Assembly: GCA_025403435.1 (NCBI GenBank)
Contig: CM046351.1
Span: 25,509,730-25,573,729, forward strand
Source of the DNA: Artocarpus heterophyllus
Lineage: Eukaryota; Streptophyta; Magnoliopsida; Rosales; Moraceae
DNA: 64,000 nt
Reading direction: 5' to 3'
The notes under the pieces were generated by a model. That model saw only the letters and a list, made by a program, of their open reading frames with translations, was not told the DNA's origin and made no database searches. A program made the position numbers and the translations under genes. Positions 10,370-21,418 of the stretch are shown piece after piece. How positions within the stretch are numbered: position 1 is the first letter of the stretch; each line of letters begins with the position of its first letter.

Positions 10370-10780
10370 AATATAAAAAATTATACAGTATTAGAATAAT
10401 ATAGTGTAAGGAAGTACACTGATAAAGTTATGTAGTATAAAAATTACTCTACAAAAGTAAATAGTGTAAGAATTTGACTGTTTAAGGTTAAGCAGTATAG
10501 AAATTAGACTGTTTAAGTTAAAGCAGTATAGGAATAATATTGTTTGGAGAATATGGATAAATAAGAAATGCTATAGCAGTATGAAAAACATACTGATAGT
10601 ATAAGAAAAATACTGTCAGTATAAATTTAGACTGCATAAAGTTAGATAATGTTAGAATTATGTTATGTGATAAATGAAAATAAGTATAGGAGGTTATGGG
10701 ACCTCATGAATTGTATAGAAAGGAATACTAGTAGTATAAAAAAATACTATCAGTATAAATTTAGACTGTATAAAAAGTTT
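10370..10780. repeat. degenerate short repeats (AGTATA..ACTGTTTAAG type) in the solo LTR
   Basis: Units such as TAGTGTAAGG, AAGCAGTATAG, GACTGTTTAAG and AATACTGTCAGTATAAATTTAG recur irregularly about every 30-60 bp. This resembles an internally amplified LTR segment and contains no gene. Confidence 0.55.
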
Positions 10781-12675
10781 TGTAGGACCCACCAAGAGAA
10801 CACCTTAAGAGTTTTGATTGTGCCACCACATTTACTAATGTGGCCCAATCATAAAAGGCCAAGTTAAGCGAAAGATGATGTCAAGTGATCGTGATGATGA
10901 TAAGTCATCAAATTTGGAAAAAATTACCAAAATCCCCCTTGATGTGGCCAATCAAATGTTGCCAAGACTAAAAAAAAATTTTAAGCCCAATTAATGCAAA
11001 ATGGTGACTAATCTTGATAAGTCACCAAGTTGCCAAAAATGAAAATAAAGAATAAAAAGCAAATTTGAAGAAATTTTTTTTATTTTTTCTTCCATTTCTT
11101 CCTTAGCCCAAAAAGGGCCCCCCCTATGCTTTTTCCTCTCAAAGTTTTGTGATGTGAGGAAATAAGAACAAATGAAGGAGATAAGGATTTAAGAGTTTTC
11201 AAGGTAAAACCTAAGCTTTTCCTATTATGATTAAGGGTTTTATTGATGATTTGGATGGGATTTTCATCGGTTGTGTTGTTTATGGTTTTAAGGGGTTTTG
11301 AGATACTTACAAGTGATCAAGAAAGGACAAGCCCTTTGCATGGATTAGGTAAAATCCTAGTCTTTTTATTTAAGTTAAAGTTTATGTTTTTTATGCATGC
11401 CAAGTATTTGATGATATGTTTTAAGCCGTGGCATGTAAATGGACCTTATGGCATGATTGTTTTATGCTTTATGATGATGGAGATGATGAAAGAAGGAAAG
11501 AAAGTAGAGATTTTTCATTTAAAATGGAAAATTACTAAAATTGCAAAGTTTAGTTAGTTTTCAAGAAGTGATGGTCTAGAGGGCCTTAGAGGCCAATTTA
11601 TATTCCAAGTAAGGTCTAGAAATTGTCATCATAGTGAGGGGAAACAGCTTTTATGAATAAATTTTTGTAAAATTTCAAAAGGACTAAATTTTAAAGTTTT
11701 GCTAATTCTTAACAGATTTAAAAATCAGCCAAAAAGTCTACTTTAACAATGGAATTTCAAGAAAGTTAAAACATAAAAGTTGTAGAACGCATCAAAACTG
11801 TTAAGACATCGAGGACAGTTTTTCAAAATTCTGCTCGGTTTAGGAGCTATGAATTTTAAGAAATGTTGAGCACAAAATTTCAAGAAATAGAAACATTATG
11901 AAATGTATTGAATTCAACTATGGTGCTTTTATAAGTTTTATTCCCTATGAAAAACTGAACGTTTGGTATAAAGTGGTCCCTTTTGGTTCCGGGGGCAAAA
12001 ACGTAAAGATTTTTGTGTTTTGGGTCAAAACCATAAAATTGTGTGAAAACTGAGTTTTCACTAGGAAAAGTTGGTTTCCTAAACTGCAGTAGGTAGTAAG
12101 TATCATAGATGCTAAGTTTTAAAGAAATTGAAGCTTAGTCAAGGAAAGAATGGAAGAAAAAGAGATTAAGGGCAAAATGGTCATTTTATGAAAATTGCTA
12201 AAACGGATCCGAAACGCCCGATATTGGAAAACGTTCCTTCATGGGAATTTTTTGTAATATGTAAGAAATGCAATGGTAAAATTAAGCAATGAATTTTATA
12301 AAGTTACGAAATGGACGAAAAACCTGTTAGGGGTAAAAACTTTATTTTTAAGAAAACGGCTAAATCGAAGTCGAACACTCCAAATTAGAAATACGCTCTT
12401 AGTCAAAAAATGTTCTGTAATATGTTAAGTAATGAAATCGTCGCATGAGGCGAGAAATTTAATAAGGAATGTTTAAGTAAAAGAAAGGTAACCCAATAGG
12501 TTACGAAGCTAAGTAAAAAGTACGGTAACCTGGTGGGTTACAAAATTAAAAGCAACATGGTACAAGTAAAGGAAGATAAACCAATAGTATACAAGTCAAG
12601 TTAGAAGGAAAGAATGATTAATATTTATATTTTATTATCAATCAAGTAGATTGATAAAAAGAAAGTTAATTAATG

Positions 12676-12712
12676 AGTCGGCTGTCGTGTGATCAGGACA
12701 CAGAGGCCGACT
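12676..12712. repeat. short hairpin in the solo LTR
   Basis: AGTCGGC (12676-12682) pairs with GCCGACT (12706-12712), with an inner TGTC/GACA pair. It is one of the few GC-rich spots in this LTR. Confidence 0.5.
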
Positions 12713-13399
12713 AATGAAAGAAAAAGGAATGGAATAGAGAATGCTAGAGCGTAGTCCAGGTAAGTTTCAAACCTCACCTACAACATAAAGTAAGTGATTT
12801 TCAAATGCTTATAGTATGTTTGCACTTGATATGCAAAAGATTTTAAAGTTTAAAATAAGATTTGCAATGAGTTTGCAATTGTTATGTTTAAAGTATATTT
12901 GCAATTGATATGCATAACGTTTTTAAAAGTTTCAAGTTATTATTTTCAATGTTTTAAAAGTATGATTGCGTGTGTTATGCAATATGATTTAAAGTTTAAG
13001 TCATGATATGCAACATGTTTGCATTTGTCATGCTAAACATTTAAGTGCTAAGTTATAGCACTATAATGTGTAAGCATTTGTTATGCTCATCAAATTAAAA
13101 AGATGGTAAAGTAAAGATGATAAGAAAGTGTTGTACTAGCCTCCTTGATGTGAGGAACACAAGTGAAGTTAAAGTTTTGACCTCCTTGATGTGAGGTACA
13201 TGACCTCGGTGTTCAATGGTCTCAAGTCTTCTACAAGGGAAGCATCATATTAATGATCTCATGATTGATGATGTTAGTACGAATACTAAAGTAAGATAAG
13301 GAACAAATATAGAAAGTTAAAGTAAGAAAAGAAGGTTAATAAGACGCTCATAATTGAAAGTTTATAATTGAGCATAAATGGAAACATACATTTTGATGT

Positions 13400-13740
13400 T
13401 GCTTGTTTTCCTTGTTACGAAATATTTTTATTTTATGAAAAACATTCTGAGGAATATTTTATGTTAAGTGTTTATGAAAAACATTTTCATGTTTACAATA
13501 AAAGGTTTATAAATGACGTTTTATGAAAAACATTCAAGAAATGTTTTATGAAAAACGTTTATAAAAACGTTTTCAGAAATGTTCTTGAAAAATGTTTATG
13601 AAAAAAGTAGTTAGAAATGTTTTCAGAAATGTTTGTGAAAAACGTTTATGAAAAAAGTATTTAGAAAGGTTTAAAGAAAAGCGTTTATGGAAGACGTTTT
13701 AAGAAAAATGTTTTTATGAGAAAAGCTTTTAAAGCATGTG
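13400..13740. repeat. imperfect repeats of TTTATGAAAAACATT/AACGTTT type
   Basis: At least ten units resembling GTTTATGAAAAACGTTT, each about 20-35 bp, follow one another with substitutions and small gaps. The array lies just upstream of the ACTTACTGAGCG stretch of the solo LTR. Confidence 0.65.
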
Positions 13741-14295
13741 AAAATGATTTGTGAGATTTTGTTTGAACTTACTGAGCGTAAGCTCATAAAAGTTCCTTCA
13801 TGCTGCAGATAGTCCTAAGGGTAACTAGTAGAACTTGTTTGAAGAGCTCGGTGCTGCAGAGGATAAATGCGAAGATTTGGGTATGGATACCACCACAGTA
13901 AGTTTTCGCTGTATAAAAAAATGCTTTCCACTATTTAATACAGTGTTTTCAAAGTTTTAAAAAAATCAAGTTTTAAGAAATATTTTCAAGGTTTTACGAT
14001 GTATTTTACGAAATGTTTTATATAATAATAAAAATAACTTTTAAGTTACGATTCAGTTAACATTTCTTATTAAGTTTTAAGAAACGACTTGAAATAGTTT
14101 TAAAGTCAAGTGTTGAGCAATGTTTCAACTTAAATTGCGATAGAAGTCGCAACAGTTTTTATGAACATTTTAAAGGATGTTAAAGGAATTAGAAAAAAAA
14201 AATTCAGTAATTTCTTACTAAGTAAGTAAGATTAGTGTTTAAGTAAATGGTGTTTAAGAAAGTTAAATGACTGCCTAAAAAGACAGGTCATCACA

Positions 14296-14300
14296 TTCAT
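14296..14300 (+). repeat. target site duplication TTCAT (right)
   Basis: Exact copy of 10269-10273, directly after the LTR end ATCACA. Confidence 0.85.
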
Positions 14301-15633
14301 CGTGCACCAAATAGTGTCGTCGTGATGACTTTAGTCCAATCTTGAATTTTTTCTGCCTTGTTCATGTCTGCACTTCATTTATAGTGTAATAGCCATCATT
14401 GGTTCTCTAATCTCGAAATCAAAATTCATAGTAAAATCCCCATATGTTTTGCACTTGAAATAAAAAAAGTAGTGAATTGAGAAAAGACTACAGCATTTGG
14501 AGCGGCAGAGAAACCAATGAAAAGCTAGATAAAGGGCATTACGTTATGTGTTTGTCGTTCCACTATAGTCTTTGTGGTGAGATAATGGACCCAAAAGAAC
14601 TAAAATCAAATTGGATTTTGAGTAAGAAGAAAGAAGAGGGAAGAAAAAGAAAAGCACAAAAACAACTTTGAAGAATGTAGCTAGCGACCATTGCTTGGCG
14701 TCATGTCACGAGTCAATGACCACAATAGCTCAAATAGCTCAAATTTAATTCCCAATCCTTGCAAAATGATGGCAATTCAGAAAACCTTTTATTTATTTAT
14801 TTATTGTTTATTTTACTCTGAGACAAACCTCACTAAATCTTTGGCAATCAAAGTTTTACAACAAGTGGGATTCTTTCAATGTCTGAAAATAAGAATTTTA
14901 ATCTCCAGGTGATTTATGTGTTTTAGGTCTTAAATTGACCCATTTGAGCACATGTCTATATGCCACTCATTTGGAAATGACTTGCACTTTGGTGCATGTT
15001 TTATTTTTATTTTTACATAAAATAACCTTTTTTTATTAACTTTCAAAAATTAGATTAAAAACTATAGCTGGCAATGAGCTAGAACTACCCAATTCACCCA
15101 ATTATAAAACGGTATAAAATCCTTATGAGAGTTGTCAATGAAAGTAAATTAATTAAATGTGAACATGCCCTCAAATTAATTAATTATATTTGCTTAATAT
15201 TAGAAATGTGACTTGATTGGTAATCAAATAGCAAGATTACCTTCTTGTAATCCGCAAAATGCTCTAGAGATTAAAAAATAAAATCTTGAATATTAGTGGC
15301 ATACACAATTTCTGTACTGTCCAATGCCCAATATTGTAATCTTATAAATTAAATAATTACCAAAAAAAACGAAATTTATACTCTCCCAAGACCATATTAA
15401 TCACCGCACGCCTATAGAATAAGCTTTGTTAGTGACACTTGTTGCGTCTTTCCTTAAAAAAGAAAAAAATTTTTAAAAAAATGAACTGTTGTGTCACGAT
15501 CATTACATTTTTTTTTTGCACATATATTCTTCTTTTATTAAATACAGATTTATATATTGATAAAATATAATACATGCCAAATAAACCGATATGAACTGCG
15601 GATACATAAGACTAAGACGTGACAATACTATTA

Positions 15634-15754
15634 GGGCCCGTTTGGTTCGAGTATTTTGAATAGAGTATTTGAATGAAGATTTAAATTTTTATGAGAGAAA
15701 ATACTGTAGCAAAATGAGTCGAACCGTGATTCGAGTATCGAAACAAATGAGCCC
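15634..15754. mobile_element. Tourist-like MITE, family M copy 1 (121 bp)
   Basis: The element starts GGGCCCGTTTGGTTCGAGTA and ends in its imperfect complement (..TACTCGAA read backwards from GAGCCC), flanked by TTA on both sides (15631-15633, 15755-15757). A 3-bp TTA duplication with GGGCC-type ends fits PIF/Harbinger (Tourist) MITEs. It has no coding capacity. The core TTTAAATTTTT and ACTGTAGCAAAAT are shared with copies at 20760, 26786 and, partly, 25152 and 29399. Confidence 0.85.
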
Positions 15755-18700
15755 TTAATATATAAACTTGACTATGACTATTATCGGATTGATAGAGAAT
15801 TTTTCCAGACCCTAAGGAGAGAATCTAATCTTAGGTAGATTAAAATATTTTATACAGATTACACTTTTAATGAAAAAAAGAGATACCCTATAGGATAAAG
15901 ATCATTATTATTTCTAGCTCGTCAATTCTTAACTAGATTCATGTATTTATTTTTCTGAATTTGATTGATCATGATATAATACCACGTTATAAATGTTGAA
16001 TGTCAATAGTGGCCATATTACCCTACCACATAGAGCATGTGTTTGAAATAGGTTCTAACTAACTACAATTTAGAGCTTCAGCAATTACAATAAATTGCTA
16101 CAGTGTAAATTTTTATACGTTATAGTTCTTAAAATTAAATTTTTAATTTTAACTAACTTATCAAACGGCTTAATACTTAACCGGTTGCTCTTTGTTCTTT
16201 ACCAGTACTTTCCTAAGGTGCACACATTTTTTTTTAATCTAATTGATTAATTATATGAGTTCAAAAATATTTAATGCCAATAGAAGATATCTCCAACCTC
16301 AATCTCTCTCTCTCTCTCCCCTCTTTTTTTATTTTTATTTTTGGGTTCTTGTGTTCTTTGCAGTTGAAGGGCATTGAAGTTACTGGGTGATGCCCAATAG
16401 CCATATGCTTCCACTCTGCAACATGAAAATATTGGTGGGTAAAGTTGGGAGACAGGAGCCTTAAAGGCCATGAGGTTTTGCTTTCTCAGTACTGACCAAG
16501 CAATGAAATTTGGAAGTAGGCCCTGCAATGGCCTACAACCAACCCTCCATTTAAACTTTAATTGGGTAGTACTATTTCTTAATTAGGGCCATTTACCAAG
16601 TTCTTGTCACCACCAACACCATGAAAAATGCAAGGAACTATAGAGAGAGAGAGAGTGTTGTTTGGTTCAAGGAAAATGACATCTGCAACTGAAAGTACAA
16701 AGTAATTTACTCCACTCTCATTAAAATTATGATGAAATAACTCAGTCTAGAAATCAAAAGGGAGAAGTTCTAATAGAATATTGGGTTTTTTTTTTCTTTC
16801 TTTACTTAATAGGGAAATAGTAAATCAAAGATCTATCTTCGGTCAATGATCATGATTGTGTTAAATTTTATTGCATAGTGAAATTGTCCATGACCATCAA
16901 AGTCCTTGAGATTACATTTTGTGTTGAAAAATGTTAGTTGTCCTTATCAATGGCGATCATGATTAATGGTTTTTATTATTTGAGATCCTATATTTTATAA
17001 TGATAATTTCTAATAGGTATACACAAAACAATGATAATCACTAATAGGGATATGCAAAATTATTAGACTCTCTCCTATGCTAATTTTAATGTTAATGTTA
17101 TATTTGTAATCAAAAAGTGTAAAAATAACATATTTGATGTATTATTCTACTTTTTGCTATGATACATAATGTTATTTTAAATGTTATATCATCCTATTAT
17201 CATAATTATTAAGCCTTTAAAACTGTAAAAGTAGACTTTTTAATATTAAAATAATTTGAAAATCAATAATAAAGTGAAAAAGTCAATGAATCAACTAATA
17301 AGCATCAAATATCAAAGCCGTCATATGTTATATTTGGTAACAAAATGTAACATATAGTAAATTTGGTATTAAAATAACATTGTATTAAAGAGTATTTTTT
17401 ATACTCAAGTATCAAATTTATCATTGACACATTATTTAATGTTTCAAAATTGACGTATAGCATGGTTGGTTAAAATATAAAGTAATAATCAATAGTGGTA
17501 TATAACATTTTTTTTTCATATTTTTTTACTTTTTAAGAAAATTGACAACAATATTGTTCTTCCAGATTGAGTATTGTCATATCTGAGACTGATAAGGATC
17601 ATATCGATGGTGAAAATTTGGCAAATTAGTGTACGAAGCTAGAGTAATACACATTGTCTGTAGCCATCAAAGTCCTCCATGAATCATTTGTATTTCTGGT
17701 TTCTTTTTTTCATCATTAATATAAAAACAAAAACATGAACGTGCTAGCTCTTCTAGTAATTCCCACATCAATTTTTTTTATTATTTTTAATTGGTTTTTA
17801 ATATATTTTTTCAGTAATTAATGAGTTTACATGTTTTTGTTTGCTGGGTTGCTGCTAAACTGTGCAAGAGAACAGACTTCAGATTTCAGCTGCCTTCCTT
17901 TCAATCCCAGACAAGAAAAAAATGCATTTTCCAACAATGCAAGCAAAAAATTGAGGCTAGTATTTTATGAACACTTGTGCTTAGTTTCATGGAAGCTTCC
18001 TTTGTAGATCTACCCACAAAACAGTACTTTCCATCAAAAACAACCCAAAATATATAATTCAAGAATAATTGGGACCCTTTTATGACACCCTTTCAATCAA
18101 TTCCATGATCTCATATACGAGGGCACTTCTATACCTCCCCATCAGGCTACAGGCCGGTCCTCTCATAACAGTGGGTCTCATCAGGTAGGTCCCAAAAAAA
18201 AAGTTTTTCCATATATGATCCCACACCCTATCCCACACCCTTAAAGATTTTTTAACGTCTTGTTTTTATCCATCTCTTGTGCACAAAAAAAAAAAAAAGT
18301 TATTTATCCTTCTAGACTGTCTTCTAACGTAACATATAAAAAACATAAATGCAACATGATATTTTTATGTAAGCGATTTTTATGTAAGCGATTTTTATGT
18401 ATTTTGTATCACGTTTATTATCTCCAATAATATTGTTACTGTTGTTAATTTTAATGTAACGTTGTTCAATGGTATTTGTGCATCATTTAAAAAGGTCAAA
18501 CCCGAAACTATGCTCGACCAACCTCCCAAGCTCATGCATGGCCAAAGCCGACCTTCTGAGCCCATGCTTGGCCGAAGTCAAAGTCAACTAAAGCCCATGG
18601 TTGGAATTGAAGACAGAAGCTCAAGGATTTTATTAGAAAATAAATGTTAATGCAAATTAAATCTCAGTAAGAGTATGAGATTAATAATTCATCATCGGGT

Positions 18701-18864
18701 ACAAACGCTATTTAATGAAGCAATATCCAAATTTGATACTTCAAAATTTTCGACTAACTCAAAGCATTCTTCCAAACAAAAATAATAGTTTGTTGAAGTT
18801 TTATTTAGCTCTATTTTTTTGTCGAGTACTCTGAGCCCACATTGTACATAATTGCATAGGTTAA

Positions 18865-19040
18865 GGTGATGTTTGAAAGATGATGGAACTGTTGGTTATA
18901 ATCATTTTTAATGTAGTATGTAAGAGCTTTATACTGTAGCAATTTTTTTTTATTGTTACTATAGTATGTGAGAGTTTTACACTGTTTATAACTAAGTTTG
19001 TGGTAGACACCGCGGTTCCCACCATTGTGCCAAACAGGGG
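18865..19040. mobile_element. MITE-like repeat, family B copy 1
   Basis: The order GGTGATGTTTGAAAGATGATGG, GTAAGAGCTTTATACTGTAGC, ATAACTAAGTTTGTGGT, CCAAACAGGGG is shared with 24671-24831. The ends are imperfect inverted repeats (ATGTTTG..ATGGTGG against CCACCATT..CAAACA). No target duplication was confirmed. Confidence 0.6.
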
Positions 19041-19286
19041 TAAAAGTGTGTGGAAAAACAAGTGCTTTGGAGGAGAGAGGACAAAAGTGGATCAATGTAC
19101 AAATAATAGATGTTTGGTAATATGATGCATGAAAAAATTGGAATAATATAAACAAGTTTAGCATGGTGATCCTGGACAGATAATACGACAACAACCAACA
19201 AAAACTAACATAATGTGTATATTTAGCATAATTGTGCATTAATTAGATGGAACAAGTCTGATGTCTCACCACTTCTTTTTAGTGGC

Positions 19287-19359
19287 TAGCTTTTTGCAAC
19301 ATAAATGATGCACAATATATATATATATATATATAGCTTTTTGCAACATAAATGATGCG

Positions 19360-19399
<40 letters not shown>
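19287..19399. repeat. duplicated 29-bp unit with (AT)n tracts
   Basis: TAGCTTTTTGCAACATAAAT followed by GATGC and a long (AT)n tract occurs twice in tandem (from about 19287 and 19335). A further (AT)n/(GT)n tract lies at 19507-19549. Lengths of such tracts are usually variable. Confidence 0.8.
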
Positions 19400-19402
<3 letters not shown>

Positions 19403-20759
19403 ATTGAAATGGACAATAATATTTTACTAGTCCTTTCCCTTTCAAGAACATACTGAAAAAAGTAAAAACATAGGAATATTCATTAACAAAATAGGGTAAC
19501 CTATATAAATATATATATATATGTATGTGTGTGTATATATATATATATTGATCGAAGCCTATTGTTTAGGTTATCCGTGCTTAAGATAAGATTCAAATTG
19601 CAAGTAACAGAGAAACAAATCATCCCACTAATTTTTCAGAAAAAAAAATCTATTTTTTTAATTTTTGTTTTCTTAAGTAAGTTTACATTTTCTTATTTAC
19701 CGAAAAAAAGTGTTTATTTTCTTATTATCATTTCTATAAGTTTGTCAACGTCAATGAAGTTAATAACAAATAATTAGATATTATGTATATATTGCTTTTG
19801 GTGCAAATTCTTAAATTGGTTCCTATTGGTTAAATTAATTCTAGGGCCAACCAGGACAAGGAGCTTAAAATGTTATTGATTATATTAAAAAGTTTTTATG
19901 GAAATGAACCTTGCTTACTAAGAGATGTTCTTTGAATCAATAGATTATATTAAAAAGTTTTATGCATCTAATGAAATCTTTAAAGTCCGTTTAACGCTTC
20001 AGTTTCAACTCATCAATTTTAACTGTAAATACTATAAAGCTCTTAGCAGTACAATAAAAAACAAAAAATTACTCCAATGTAAAAACTACAATTTTTAAAC
20101 TTAAAACTTCAGTTATAAATAAAGTATCAAACGGACTATAAATATACTTTATGTTCATAAAACAAGCACTGAATAGATTAAACTTTTTTTTTATATTCAT
20201 TTCTCACTGAATCATTTTTTGTTACTATAGAATTAAAAAGAGAGAGAGATTAACTTAAGTAACTTATAATTTTATTTTTTTTGTCCTCCTTTCGATCCTT
20301 ATTGTCATATCAATAACCACTCGGCAAAAGGACGGGTTAAAAGGAAAAGGTGGGAGAAAAAACCTCAATAATTCGTCGTCCTTAAAAAGATGAAGAGAAT
20401 AAATCCAATAAAAGTCAAACTTTAAAAAGAAAAACAAAAAGCATTGAATCTGTCTTAAAAAAAAAGGCCGATTACTTACCACTAGATTAACGTGATAAAT
20501 GTGTTCGTTGTACGACGAATAATAAATGAAGCAAGGTAAAAGAAATATTTAAAATGGGGGTATTTATTAAAACTAATACACCAAGAATTTTTCTACATAA
20601 ATGTAAATTTACTACTCTAATCAAAGTGGACAACATTCATTATTTAGTAATTACAATACAATAAAACCCACAAAAGAAATTAAAAATCTGTTTTCAATGA
20701 GCAACTTTAATTCTGGCACAATCTATTGAATTTTAGAAAATAATACTCATCCTAAATCA

Positions 20760-20878
20760 GGGTCCGATTGGTTCGAGTATTTGAGTAAAGTTTTGGATAA
20801 AGATTTAAATTTTTGTGAAAAAAAATACTGTAGCAAAATAATTTAAACTGTGATTCAAATATCCAACCAAAGGGACCC
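20760..20878. mobile_element. Tourist-like MITE, family M copy 2 (diverged)
   Basis: GGGTCCGATTGGTTCGAGTA at the left and AACCAAAGGGACCC at the right match family M copy 1, with the same ACTGTAGCAAAAT core. The flanking triplets TCA and TAA differ, as expected for an old copy. Confidence 0.75.
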
Positions 20879-21180
20879 TAAATTTCTACAGAAAAAAATA
20901 GTTATAAATCGATCTGAAAAAATTAAGTAAAACGCAATAAATCCAAAAACTCTAGATTTTTTTAATAGAAAAAAAAAACTAGGCTTCAATAATTAGGAAA
21001 CGACAATGAAGGTCAATATTCTTCCCACTTCAAAGCTTATTCTTCGTACTTTCCCCAAATCACCCCTGGCACCCACGTATACCCGACTTAAGATGAAAGG
21101 GTAATTTTGTCCAAAAAACATCAATTATTTTTTTGAGCAGATTAATTAATTTCATCTTAATCAACAATCAATAAAGTCTA

Positions 21181-21225
21181 GAGAGAGAAAGAGATGGAGA
21201 GAGAGGGAGAGAGAGAGAAAGGACG
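21181..21225 (+). promoter_or_regulatory. GA-rich tract, probable 5' leader of the 508-aa gene
   Basis: A (GA)n-rich run lies about 200 bp upstream of the ATG at 21419. GA/CT-rich tracts are common in plant core promoters and 5' leaders. A clear TATA box was not identified, so the transcription start is not placed. Confidence 0.4.
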
Positions 21226-21418
21226 CAACCACAAACGGGCAATGAAAGAGAAAGGGCGTGTCTTGGTCATGCACAAACAAGGGGGGCTTTAGTAGCGCCC
21301 AGTGGTAGAAAAGGAGAGGAGAGAAAGGAAGAAACAAAAATCTGAAGAAGAAGAATAAGAAGAATTTATTAATATAGGCTTCTCAACAAAATTTAAGAAC
21401 TCCAAAGAAAGTTGGGGC

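Larger units (their letters stand above)
10274..14295 (+). mobile_element. solo LTR, probably Ty3/gypsy type (4022 bp)
   Basis: The element begins TGTGACACCC and ends GGTCATCACA, with partly matching inverted ends, and is flanked by the perfect 5-bp duplication TTCAT. No gag or pol domain is found inside, so it is either a solo LTR or a large non-autonomous derivative. TGTGAC..-type ends and the internal ACTTACTGAGCG..AAGCTC stretch (about 13769-13786) are reminiscent of the long LTRs of Del/Tekay-type gypsy elements; this family call is from memory of those elements and not tested. The coding strand is assumed from that motif. Confidence 0.72.
14301..21180. other. AT-rich intergenic DNA with small transposons and microsatellites
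   Basis: No gene is supported. Recognisable contents: a Tourist-like MITE at 15634-15754 and a diverged copy at 20760-20878; family C repeats at about 16042-16175 and 19987-20139; a family B repeat at 18865-19040; and an AT-microsatellite block at 19287-19399. A more GC-balanced stretch at 16270-16560 has no intron-exon structure or domain that I recognise. ORFs of 60-140 codons here show no family signature. Confidence 0.65.

Noticed and set aside
16271..16528. 85-codon minus-strand ORF with a GC-balanced flank
   Set aside because: No recognisable family, intron structure or start context. The CT-rich edge could be a promoter remnant, but nothing supports a gene.
18811..19239. 142-codon minus-strand ORF
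   Set aside because: Most of it lies across the family B MITE-like repeat (18865-19040); no protein family signature.
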